Source: Plasmodium coatneyi
Lineage: Eukaryota; Apicomplexa; Aconoidasida; Haemosporida; Plasmodiidae
Length of the DNA stretch: 64,000 bases
Assembly: GCF_001680005.1 (NCBI RefSeq)
Contig: NC_033568.1
Coordinates: 806,001-870,000 of the forward strand
Reading direction: 5' to 3'
Shown here piece by piece: positions 20,690 to 30,665 of this stretch (the stretch's first letter is position 1; the number at the start of each line of letters is the position of its first letter). A program made the translations under genes and the position numbers. The notes under the pieces were generated by a model. That model did no database searches. It saw nothing but the letters and a program-made list of their open reading frames with translations, and had not been told where the DNA came from.

Positions 20690-23514
20690 CACCTAAGGAT
20701 GGAAATTTCCCTTTCGGGGGGGGCCATAAGTATCCGGTAACTTCATGCACTGCAGGAACGGAATGACCATTCCTTCTTCTTGCGCCCTCCTTTTTCTTTT
20801 TTTTCACCCCTCTTTTTTTCTTCTCTTTTCACTATACTGAAGCGTTCATGCACATATGAGTACTGAATATAAATGAAAAACTTCTTCCCATTTTATTTTT
20901 ACCTGTTCGTAATTTTCTCACTTAATATTCAACATGTTTATTTATACTTGTTACAAACTTTTCCCTTTGTAATTTTTTCTCCTTTAATATAATACTTTCT
21001 TTTTCCTTTTTTCTGTATACAAATACTTTTCCCGGAGTATCAACACTTTCATTTTTTTTTCTGTTCGCAAGTGGCTTCTGAGTATCCTTTATGCAGTTAT
21101 TCATACATACAAATAAAAGGAAAAAAAAAAAAAAAAAATATGTACGTGCATTACCTTACCAGGTTGGAAGAGAAAAAAAGAACAAGTTATAATGGTGTGT
21201 ATATTAATGGAGAACGGAATGACTACGTGGACAACGTGAAGGGGTTGTGTTACCCTTATGATTATGTATACTGATGAGCATTTACCATGTACAGGTACAT
21301 TACAATGTGGACTACCTTGTTTTCCTTACGTGTCCGTGCGTGTTGGAAAGAAATCACCGTCACCTCCCCCTCATAAAGGATCATTGTAGTGGAAGAAAAA
21401 AAAAAACAAGCAAGAGTCTGCATCTCACAGGAAAAGGGGCCCTTTCTGAACGCACCATTCGCTGCCCTTAGAAGGGGAACTATATACGTATATGCGGGCG
21501 GGGGGGCATTATCAGGGAAAAAAAAAAAATAAATATATAAAAATTTCCTAACTTCCTATTCCCCCCTTAACTTTTAAGCTTCTCCACTTGTTAATATATA
21601 TTTTCTCCCTTTCATTGCTTTGGTGGGAGGTTCACCATCCTCCAAAGCTGTAAGCACAGAATTCGAAGTTTATCACCATCCCTTTTAACAGAAATAAAAA
21701 AGGAGGAGAAAGGCTACGAACATTGCCTGGGAAACGTTCCTACATCACCGAACGTGTGCTCCTGTAGTAGCGCCAAATTAAAATCCCGGGGGTGACCCCT
21801 CAAAATGGGCGTCCACCACACCTTCAACACAGGTTTTCTGAATCGTTGGTTCATGTGGTACAGAGGAATACAAAAAAAAGAAAACAATGTGCCACACACT
21901 ACCAGGTTGTATTCCCCCTTTTTTCATAATCCTCCACCTCCGCGTGGTAGGATGTTTTTTTTTTTTTTTTTTTTTTTGTCCCCTCAAAATGGAGAGATAC
22001 GTTTTTTTTTTTTCTATTTCCATATGACTAATTCTGGGTGTGGTGGAAAAAAGGAAAAGGCCGGCATCACTTCCCACTCTACTTCTCTCATGATGGAGTG
22101 TTAACACAAGGTGGGGAAAAAGGAAAAATGTAAAATGTGTTCAGTTGGGGGAGGGTCTACGAAGGGATGTGCAATATGACTGTGCGAGGTGCGTAGGGGC
22201 CGAGTGGATGGCTTTTCGTGGGGCAACTAGGCAAGCGCGACGAGCCTTTAATTGCCTCCCAAAATGCGAAGAAACAAAAAAAAGTAAAAAAAGCAAAAAC
22301 AACAGAAAGAAAAAAAGAAAAATGTGCCCGTGTGATGCGTACACATATTCATTTAATTCATATATATTTCTTTTTCCTGTATGCCGTTCCCCCAGGGACG
22401 ATGGTGTTCCCTCCCCTTTTTTTTTGCGCAAAAAGCCAATGCGCGACGAGATGGTGTACCACGCGGCCACAAGCCTAATGGGTCAAACTCCGCCACCGCA
22501 GTTTGGCGGGGAAAGAAAGAAAAAAAAAATCATAACAATGCATCATAGGCCACGTTAAACCATTACCTGCAAAAGGAAGCCGCCTTTTTCATCGCCTCCC
22601 CTTCTCGCATTCCGCTCTGTAATTTTTGTTAAAAAAAACCACGGCAATAAGTTTGTACCGCATGTTATTGCGCATATATGCATGCTACCCCCAGTAGCAG
22701 CCGCCCCCCCATCCTTCATGTGATCACCCCAACAGTGGGCACCTTCACCACGTCGAACTCGTTCCAGCCAAGGGGAAATTTTTAGTGCCCCATTTTTTCC
22801 AAGCCCCCAGCTCCTGCAGCTTCCCACATATCAATTCGCGTCAAGCAAAACTGCACTCGATTTTTTATTACGCTCGACAACGTTAAAGAGAGGAAAAGGA
22901 AAAAAAAAAAAAAAAAAAAATTCCCCAAAAAAACAAAAGCAAAAACAAAAACAACAGAAAAAAAAAGGAAAATAAAAACAGAGGCAAAACAATAAAGCAA
23001 TCCTGTTATCGCCAATCGTCGCTACTATCGCCACGACCATCGCAAACGCAATTGCAGAGTATACGCCTGTGAATTGCTGTTTCTGCAAAGTCATGTAGTG
23101 GAAGCTGGGGAAAAAAAAGCCAGCCCCCCAGTGACATCGCGCGGAGCACAGATTTGTATGAGGAGGAACGTTCATGCCTCAGCAATCCAAACGGCAGTCG
23201 TACCTCGTTCAGCTTCTATCACTCCATTCATAAATTCCTTTATCGTCCCAGTATCACTCCTCCATTTTTTACCCTCCATTGTTCACCTCCCCTTGGACGT
23301 CCCTTTCGCGCCGAGGCGGAGGAGAGAAATGAAGTAGACTGCCCGCCCCCCTGGAGAAACACACCCTATCGTGTTATTACCCTTGTGGGGGTAGCAGTTC
23401 CTACACGCATATATATATATATATTTTTCTTTCTGCTCACCTGTGCCAAGCAGTCCTGGTTGACTCACCAGGCCGATCTGCCCTCCCCATCCCTGTTTAC
23501 TGCCGCTCGAAAAA
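20690..23514. other. Transition zone from KIR cluster to conserved core
   Basis: 2.8 kb without a supported gene. Base composition rises from AT-rich to more GC-balanced at about 21.3-22 kb. Poly(T)/poly(A) runs occur at about 21955-21977 and 22899-22920. The short open stretch ending at 21274 (..YINGERNDYVDNVKGLCYPYDY) has protein-like composition but no recognised family. The 3' part must hold the promoter and 5' UTR of the G3BP-like gene. Confidence 0.5.
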
Positions 23515-26500
23515 ATGAATTACAGAGGCACTGACACGAAGCAGCATAACAAGAGTAAGAATAAGTTCCCCCTCTTCTTTTACAAAAATAAATATTCCAG
23601 CGCGAAGCAGTGTCTTGGGCAAGGGAGCGGCCCTGTGAATCCCCAAGGTGGACAGAATACACAAGGGAGCCACTCCAACCAGGGTCCCCACCACGTAGGC
23701 GACAACGTCTGTAACGTCTTCCAGGGAAGTACCACGAATAACCCAGGTAACCTTAACAACAACTCCAATATGTACTACAAGAGAAGAAGTAATTTCAGCG
23801 GAGCGGGTATGGTCCCTCCCAACAGTGCCAGCGGAACAGATCCCAAAAACAGCAGCACCATGATGAGTTACAATGATGATATATACCACTTCGAGAAGCA
23901 GAAGTTGCTAAACGGAGGGACAACCGGAGGAATGAATGCATACCATGTGGATGCCGCCCACGGGAACAACACCAGTGGCAGCATCAACAATGGGGCAGGC
24001 AACCAGGGAAACGCACACCCAGGGAGCAGTCACCACGGAAACAGCCACCAGGGAAAATTCTACAACAAGAATACGTATAATGTTCACCCCAAGAAGGAAG
24101 GCAGACAGAACTATGAAAACTACCTGAGCAGCATGCATGATGGAACGAACAACAACAGTCACGCAGAAGTAACCCACGGGAACAGGAACTACAAGAACTA
24201 CAACTATGATAGTAATAGGGAGAATTATGTTAACGTCGGTGGTCCCAAAAATGTGAACCGCTACTACGATGTAGGAGACGGTACGTCTTGCATGAACATG
24301 TCTGGGCAGAAGAAGGTAAACTATTTCGACGCCAATATGGGTAATAGCACAGGGGGCAGCTACAATCATGGTGCCACACATGGAACGACACACACTGGAG
24401 TGCATACCAATGCACACAGTGGGAACAGGGAGGCTGGGGGACAGGATCCCTACAATGCGAACGATCAGCTGAGGAGAGAACCCCCAAGGGGAAAAAACAC
24501 GCTGCAGAACCCATCCGTCTTGAGCAACCAAAAGAAAGAACCCATGCTAATTATGATTAACGGGGAGAGAAACAACAACAACAGCAACAACAGCAATGAT
24601 GTGAGCAAGGTGGGCATGAAAGTGGTGAAGGAGGACCATGCGAAGAGGGGCGACGATTACGAAGAAGATGAAAACGACGACGTAGAAGACGATGATGGTA
24701 ACGATGAGGAAGAGGAAGTAGATATGTCCTTCCGTAAGAACGCACCTAACGTTGGTACCACCAGGGGAAGCAGTAACCATCGAGACGCATACAACAACGC
24801 AAAGGAGGTGAATTTTACGAAGAATGATGCACAGAAGGGGGTAAACACACCCATTGATGGAGTCACCAATGCAGAGACGATTAAGAGACCACAAGTATCC
24901 AATCCGAATAACCACCTCACCGACGTGAAGAACAAAAATTTGGACCCCACAACGGGAAGTGCCTACAACATCGCCTACATGTTCATATACCAGTACTACT
25001 ACGTCCTGCACACGAAGAAGGCTATGATGCACAACTTTTACGCGGAAAATGCTGTTCTGCTGCTGAGCTTTAATTACCAGAATGGACTGTTAAATAAGGC
25101 AGGAGGGGAAGGAGGGTCCCCCCACCAGGATAGCCCCACAAACCAGCAGAGCGACGCGGACAAATTTTTTAACCTCAGCCAAATAAACGTCGAAGGGTGC
25201 GAAAAAAGTGGAAATACGATAAAAATGAAAAACAAAAAAACGATCGCAGAATATTATGACCAGCTAGAAATAAACGAATGCACAGTCCATATAAACTCCA
25301 TCGAAGTGATTAACCTGCATGAGGAAATTTACCTGTACATACATGGAAAAATAAAAAAAAATAAAAGCACCAACGTATTCTATTACTTCGTGCAGAATAT
25401 ACATTTGCATAAGTACACCGTGTGCCAGTACTACGTGGACGTAGACTTTGTGCACTACTACTACCTTGACGTGGCGGATCAGCAGTTGCATCAACAGCTG
25501 GATCAACAGCTGGAGGAGTCGTCTCAGGTTAGTATGGTAGGGAAGGCTATCACAGGAAGTCATGCCCTCGATGTGAAAGGAAAAGATGATGGCACAAAGA
25601 AGAAAGCTAAAGTTAGCAAGCTGAATGCTACCCTTGGGGAGAAGACAGGGATCATCCCCAAAATGGGCGAAAACGGATTGAAAAAAGGAGCTGTGAAGAA
25701 GACAGATGTAGAACCCGTTTTGACATCTACCCAGAAGAGTAAAGCAAAAGCGTCCACCATTAAGGGGCAACTGGATGAAGGAAACTATCCTCCTGGACAT
25801 GCCGCGTATGGAACCGGCACCAAGCAGTCCGTGCTGACCTCCTCGGTGATGAATAAATCTACGGAGGGAAAGAACCACCTTGCGAAGTACCCACATAGCA
25901 AACCTGGTGACGGATTCCATCATGAGGATGACGAAGAAGTCGACTATCTCGATGTGGGCGAAGAAGATGATATGGAAGAGGACGACGAGGAGCAGCAGGA
26001 CCTGGAACGGTTCGAGGAAGATCTAGAAGAAGCAGAGATGGAGACGGAAGCCGACGCGGAAATGGCCCAACTGAACAGAGGAAGCGAACGAGGGGCAAAG
26101 AAAGGTGCCTACTCTAAGAAGGACGAAGCGGCATTGCTCAAAAGAACACAGGGTTTAGGCAAACCGGTAAAGAAGGTGACGGGACAGCACGATCCTGAAT
26201 CTATTGGAACTGACGCAACGTTAAAAAAAAGCAACAAACTGAAGAAAGAAGAGGAGGATGTGCACACAACGAACAGTAATGCAAATGGTGTTGGAAACAC
26301 CCAAACGCAGGCAACGAATGACGGGTCGGCGAAAAAGGAAGGAGCCAAAGAGAAGGCCGATATCACGGCAGCAGCTACTACCCGCGCGGGGATGAGCATC
26401 GGTAAGGAGGCGGAAGAGAAGGACGACGTTACTTCCAAACCAGATGCAACGACGGACGAGAAGAAGATGAAGAAAAACAAAAGCGACGGAAGCAACAACG

Positions 26501-27330
26501 CGTGGAAGGTAGACAGCGAGGAGAAGTGCCCCAAGATGGAAACCATCCTCAAGGAAGAAAAAACCCTTAATGAAAATGGCAAGAAAAAAAAGAAAGAAAA
26601 GGAGAAGAGCAGCAAAGTGGACCCGAACAGCTGGGTCTTCCGAGTGATGAAAAATAACACAGGGGCCAACTCGGCAGAAAATGGAACTCCCGCAGGTGCC
26701 AGTCAGAAGGTGCAAGAGGGAGCAAAGCATGCCGATGGGGAGAAGCACGCACAGGAGGAGAAGCCCACCGAGGAAGGAGAAACCGACGTGGAGACCCAAG
26801 AGGAAGAAACGGAAGAACACGAAATAAACGCAAATGACAAAAAAATTATTATTCACAATATACACAAAAATATGGACAAGAAAAAAATCCATGACTGCAT
26901 TATCGACAGACTGAAAAATTACAACGACGGACATGCCGTGCAAGTGGACATATATCAGCGGTCAGCCAAAAAGTCGTTTTCCAGTTGGTTCAGTTCTCTT
27001 AGCTACGACAAGGGAAAAGCGCCTGAAAACTATTCCTACGCCATCGCTGAGCTGGACTGCCGACAGAGTCAGAAGCTGCTGTTAGACCTGGGCCTCTACT
27101 GCAACGGTATTAAATTAAGCATTGAGCATTTTAAAGAGAAAAAGAAAACGCCTGACACTGCCAAGAGGAACAACAGGAAGTTTAACGGCTTCGGAGGAGG
27201 CGCTCCCCTGGATGCATCCAAGGGGAAGGATGACCGCTACAAGAACTCCATCCGAGGATCCTCTGCCACGGTGGCAACGGTGGGCGTGGCTCAGTTCAGG
27301 AGCAAGAAGAACAACATTTTTGTCAAGTGA
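23515..27330 (+). CDS. G3BP-like RNA-binding protein (NTF2-like domain plus RRM)
   Basis: Single exon, 1271 aa, ATG at 23515. Residues about 1-480 are Asn/Gly/His-rich low complexity with an acidic patch (about 383-405). An NTF2-like domain begins near residue 482 (AYNIAYMFIYQYYYVLHTKK, HNFYAENAVLLLSFN) and continues to about 660 (ECTVHINSIEVINL, EEIYLYIHGKIK, NIHLHKYTVCQYYVDVDF). A charged linker of more than 400 residues follows, with an acidic block near 805-850. An RRM lies at about 1107-1205 (KKIIIHNIHKNMDKKKIHD, YSYAIAELDCRQSQKLLLDLG). The order NTF2-linker-RRM is that of G3BP/Rasputin stress-granule proteins. A role in mRNP or stress granules is inferred. It is much longer than animal G3BP (about 466 aa) owing to low-complexity insertions. 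Confidence 0.85.
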   Translation: MNYRGTDTKQHNKSKNKFPLFFYKNKYSSAKQCLGQGSGPVNPQGGQNTQGSHSNQGPHHVGDNVCNVFQGSTTNNPGNLNNNSNMYYKRRSNFSGAGMVPPNSASGTDPKNSSTMMSYNDDIYHFEKQKLLNGGTTGGMNAYHVDAAHGNNTSGSINNGAGNQGNAHPGSSHHGNSHQGKFYNKNTYNVHPKKEGRQNYENYLSSMHDGTNNNSHAEVTHGNRNYKNYNYDSNRENYVNVGGPKNVNRYYDVGDGTSCMNMSGQKKVNYFDANMGNSTGGSYNHGATHGTTHTGVHTNAHSGNREAGGQDPYNANDQLRREPPRGKNTLQNPSVLSNQKKEPMLIMINGERNNNNSNNSNDVSKVGMKVVKEDHAKRGDDYEEDENDDVEDDDGNDEEEEVDMSFRKNAPNVGTTRGSSNHRDAYNNAKEVNFTKNDAQKGVNTPIDGVTNAETIKRPQVSNPNNHLTDVKNKNLDPTTGSAYNIAYMFIYQYYYVLHTKKAMMHNFYAENAVLLLSFNYQNGLLNKAGGEGGSPHQDSPTNQQSDADKFFNLSQINVEGCEKSGNTIKMKNKKTIAEYYDQLEINECTVHINSIEVINLHEEIYLYIHGKIKKNKSTNVFYYFVQNIHLHKYTVCQYYVDVDFVHYYYLDVADQQLHQQLDQQLEESSQVSMVGKAITGSHALDVKGKDDGTKKKAKVSKLNATLGEKTGIIPKMGENGLKKGAVKKTDVEPVLTSTQKSKAKASTIKGQLDEGNYPPGHAAYGTGTKQSVLTSSVMNKSTEGKNHLAKYPHSKPGDGFHHEDDEEVDYLDVGEEDDMEEDDEEQQDLERFEEDLEEAEMETEADAEMAQLNRGSERGAKKGAYSKKDEAALLKRTQGLGKPVKKVTGQHDPESIGTDATLKKSNKLKKEEEDVHTTNSNANGVGNTQTQATNDGSAKKEGAKEKADITAAATTRAGMSIGKEAEEKDDVTSKPDATTDEKKMKKNKSDGSNNAWKVDSEEKCPKMETILKEEKTLNENGKKKKKEKEKSSKVDPNSWVFRVMKNNTGANSAENGTPAGASQKVQEGAKHADGEKHAQEEKPTEEGETDVETQEEETEEHEINANDKKIIIHNIHKNMDKKKIHDCIIDRLKNYNDGHAVQVDIYQRSAKKSFSSWFSSLSYDKGKAPENYSYAIAELDCRQSQKLLLDLGLYCNGIKLSIEHFKEKKKTPDTAKRNNRKFNGFGGGAPLDASKGKDDRYKNSIRGSSATVATVGVAQFRSKKNNIFVK

Positions 27331-28239
27331 GCCGTTTCGAACCGGCTGCGAAGCTGAGCAAATGAGACACGTGAGCTGCTTCCATTTGCATGTGTCATGT
27401 GTCCTCGCTTTTGCTGCGTTTGACACCTCGAACTAGCGTATCGGTTCCGCGTAAAAGTTGTATTCCCCTAGAGGCGCATTGTTTATTGTACACATGTTTT
27501 TATCCTCGGTGGGGGGAGAAGTCATGAGGTGAAGGGGGAAATAATCCCCTTCTGCGCTACCCCCTTCCAAAGTGCAAAAATCATATTGCTACAAAAGAAT
27601 TTTTTTTTTTCTTTTAAATTAAATCTTAATTTTTTTTCTGATTAATTTTACCAGCCAACTACTACGGGGTGCCTTCCCTCTGTGAGGTTGAAATGGTTAT
27701 ATGCTGTATCGGCGTGTGAAGCTTCTTGGGAGAGGCATATTTATGTTTGTCTATGTGCCCCTGCTGCACGAAGACACATTCCTTTGGACACAACCTCTTT
27801 GGCGAGGGAGGCCGTTTTGTAAAGTTCTTCAATTATGAAAGCGTCCAAGAAAAAAAAAAAAAAAAAAAAAAAAACAGCTAGCCAAAATGAAAGGGTTAAA
27901 CAAATGGTGGACGTCGATAAAGTGGGTTGCTCGTAATTACGACGAGATGAAGGAGACAAAAAAAAATAATAAAATAATAAAAAAAGGGGGCCAACGTGGG
28001 CTAACAAAATGAAGCGACAAAAAGTGGTGAAACAAATAGGCAACCAAATGGGAAACCGAATGGGGAACAAAAATGAGTCGTCCCTCACGCGTACGCTTCT
28101 GCTGGTAATTGATAATTACGAGACGCACAATAACGTAGGGGCAAGTGGGGGATGCAGGACCGCTAAGAGCATAGACAAAACAAATGGGGGGGATGGGAAA
28201 AAAAAAAAAAAAAAAAAAAAAGACGCTCTCAAAGGTGGG
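27331..28239. other. Convergent spacer between G3BP-like gene and kinase
   Basis: 3' UTR region for two convergent genes, with T/A runs (27600-27645, A run about 27850-27873, A run about 28199-28221). No gene is supported. Confidence 0.5.
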
Positions 28240-30023
28240 CTACTCCACTTGGGGCTTGATCCACGGGTGGTTGAGCGCTGCAGGAAAAGGGAGGTGCAAT
28301 TTCAGCTCATCGGAAGTGTCGAATTAGTTACGCGGGCGGTTGTCTATTTAATTAAACGCGCAACTCTCCGTGCCGCCAATCTGGACGCCTTAGACTAACC
28401 TTGATATGCCGTGAGTCTTTTCTTTTCATTTCTCTCCAACAGCTTTTTTAAAAAATCCACGGCCTTAAAAAGGAAAAAGGAAAAAAAATAAAATAATAAA
28501 ACGCTGTGTGCACGTTTCTTTTTTTTTCTTTCTCGCGGCCCTCTCTTTCTCTATGCCAACCTCGACGGAAAGGGAGGAGAATTCTTTGCTCTTCCAGTTT
28601 ATATTTTTGTTGAGTATTTCGTCCTGGGGAAGTTACAAAAAGGGGGGGCATGCACATCACATGGGGGGGTCAAACAATACTGGTGTGCGTCTTCACGTCA
28701 ACGCGTTATCGTCACTACTTTGCGCATTGGTTTATTTGCCGCTTAACCAGCTGGGCAAACATTTTTTTTTTTTCCCTTTTGGTTACCACAACTTTGGGAG
28801 TGTTCTTCCCCTCAAATGGGTATTTTCCAGTCAGCATGAAGAACACCATCACCCCCAGGGCCCAAATGTCCGACGAGATTGTGTACTTCTTCCTGCAGGA
28901 GGTGTGTATACGTGTTGGTGTGTGAAGCTCGTTTGGCACTGCACGTGGTTATCTCTTTGTGTGCTTTTATTTTTACTAAAAAAAATTACTTCATTTTTTT
29001 TTCATTTTTACCTGATCAGTTCAGGCGAAATGTAATGGGGGGAGCCGCACAGTTCGGTTAGGTATTCGCAGTTCACCTGTGGGGGGGGGATAAATTTGCA
29101 ACGTGTGTGAAGCTGCTCAAAGGAGCGTGCTAGTAGTAGGGATCACGCTGTCCACACGTCCATATGTCCACTGGTCCAGCCGATGGTTGGACGCTCACCT
29201 TCTTGGCCATTCCGAAGTCAATCAACTTGATGCTTTTCGTGTTTTTATTTTTAAAGAGGAAGTTCTCTGCCTGAGGGGGGAAGAAGGGGAATTTCTCCAA
29301 TTGGGGTGACTTTTCCATTGGGGTAACTCCTCCGTTGGGGTGATTCCCCCGTTGGCCTTACCTTAATGTCCCGGTGAATTATGTTCCTCGAGTGCAAATA
29401 CTCCAGTGCGCAGCAGATCTGAGGGGGAGATGAAGTGGAAGGTCATTCAGGAAAAAATTCGAAAAAAAAAAAAAAGCAGCCCCGCATTGGCAGGCAATTC
29501 CATTAACGCAGACCCACCTGGCGTACAATCTGGATGGACTCACTCTCCAGTAGACACTTATTTTTCACCACTGTATAAAACAACTCTCCCCCTTCACACT
29601 TTTCCAGAATTATGTAAAACTTATGTTTGTCCTCAAAGAAGTCCTTAAATTTGATGATATTTTCGTGGCTCATTACGGAGAGGTACTTTATTTCATTTTT
29701 TACCATTTTCTCAAAGTTTAAATTTTTTTTGTGTTTTTTTTTTTTTTTTTATGATCTTCACGGCGTACACTTCCTTCGTTTGTTTGTTGATGCATTCTCG
29801 CACGACTCTGTGGGGGTGGAATTTTCGACCGCATGAGGGGTAACCATTAAAATGCAAACGAGTAACCACTCAAATGTAAAGGAGTAACTACACATAGACA
29901 GACGCATGTAGACGCTCACCCGAAGGACCCGCAGCCCAACACCTTCCCAAACTTGTACTCGCTCTTCTTCTTCTTTTCTACATTGCTGTAATGATCAATC
30001 AGTTTATTTATTGCATTTCCCAT
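28240..30023 (-). CDS. CAMK-like serine/threonine protein kinase, nine exons
   Basis: Exons: 30023-29920, 29807-29518, 29418-29362, 29270-29199, 29076-29012, 28892-28787, 28623-28561, 28463-28400, 28277-28240 (TAG), about 285 aa. A near-bare kinase domain: G-loop GCGSFGVV, VYAVK lysine, HRDIK, DFG, CGSPHYISPE activation segment, DIWALGV and a C-terminal NHPWIK. The N-terminus MGNAIN is a good N-myristoylation signal, suggesting membrane attachment. There are no EF-hands, so it is CAMK-like but not a CDPK. All junctions are GT-AG and in phase. Within exon 2 a T17 run (29734-29750), just after the catalytic Lys, leaves the frame one base off; 16 would be in frame. This is either an assembly homopolymer error or a real break. 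A P. falciparum chromosome 14 kinase annotated as calcium/calmodulin-dependent is the likely orthologue (from memory). Confidence 0.87.
29734..29750 (-). other. T17/A17 run that breaks the kinase reading frame
   Basis: On the sense strand, AAG ATC AT is followed by 17 A then CAC. Upstream and downstream kinase frames agree only if the run is 16 (or 13, or 19). As written, the downstream frame meets a TAA at the run. Confidence 0.75.
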
Positions 30024-30629
30024 TTTCCTTCATGCCCCAAACGAGTGCTAGCTTTAACATAGGGAGGAGCAACAAGGGAGGGCAACAAAGCAACCAGTGA
30101 CATACGTGTACGTTTGTGCGCACTGTGGGAAACATCTTGCAAAAATAGAAATGCGTTTCTGTCCATTGAAGCAACTCTTCTTTGTGCTTAATACGAATTC
30201 GAATGTGTTGGCGTGATGGAAAACTGAAAAAAAATTCACTATCCTTGCGAACACATGGTTGGCTTGGAGGCGCTTTGCCGCATCGTTCTTGGCCGGTGCA
30301 GCAGTGCGCCTAAAAGGGTGGAGAGATCGAGCGGAAAAAAAACACCTCTCACCGAAACCGCAATCTGCAAAACCGCAGTCTGCGAAATCGTTGCGTGTAA
30401 ACTTGGCCACGCAGGGCTCGCCGGAAAAGACGCATATAACACAACAAAGGACACACGGGGCGCGCTCGCAAATAACTCTTTCGTAAAAAAAAAAAATTCA
30501 CTTGTGGACAAACAGACAGACAAAGGAGCGACCCATACGCGCATGCGTAGACGAGCACGTTCATGCGCATAAGCAGTTTTGCAGACGGAGGCTTTCTACT
30601 CTCTTACGCCTTTAAGTATATCACATTCG

Positions 30630-30665
<36 letters not shown>

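Noticed and set aside
26109..26943. Long minus-strand frames within the G3BP-like gene
   Set aside because: Antisense shadows produced by Glu/Lys-rich codons; hydrophobic-biased translation as expected.
27850..27873. Poly(A) runs as retrotransposon tails
   Set aside because: Such runs occur throughout the window and no element body or target-site duplication is seen.
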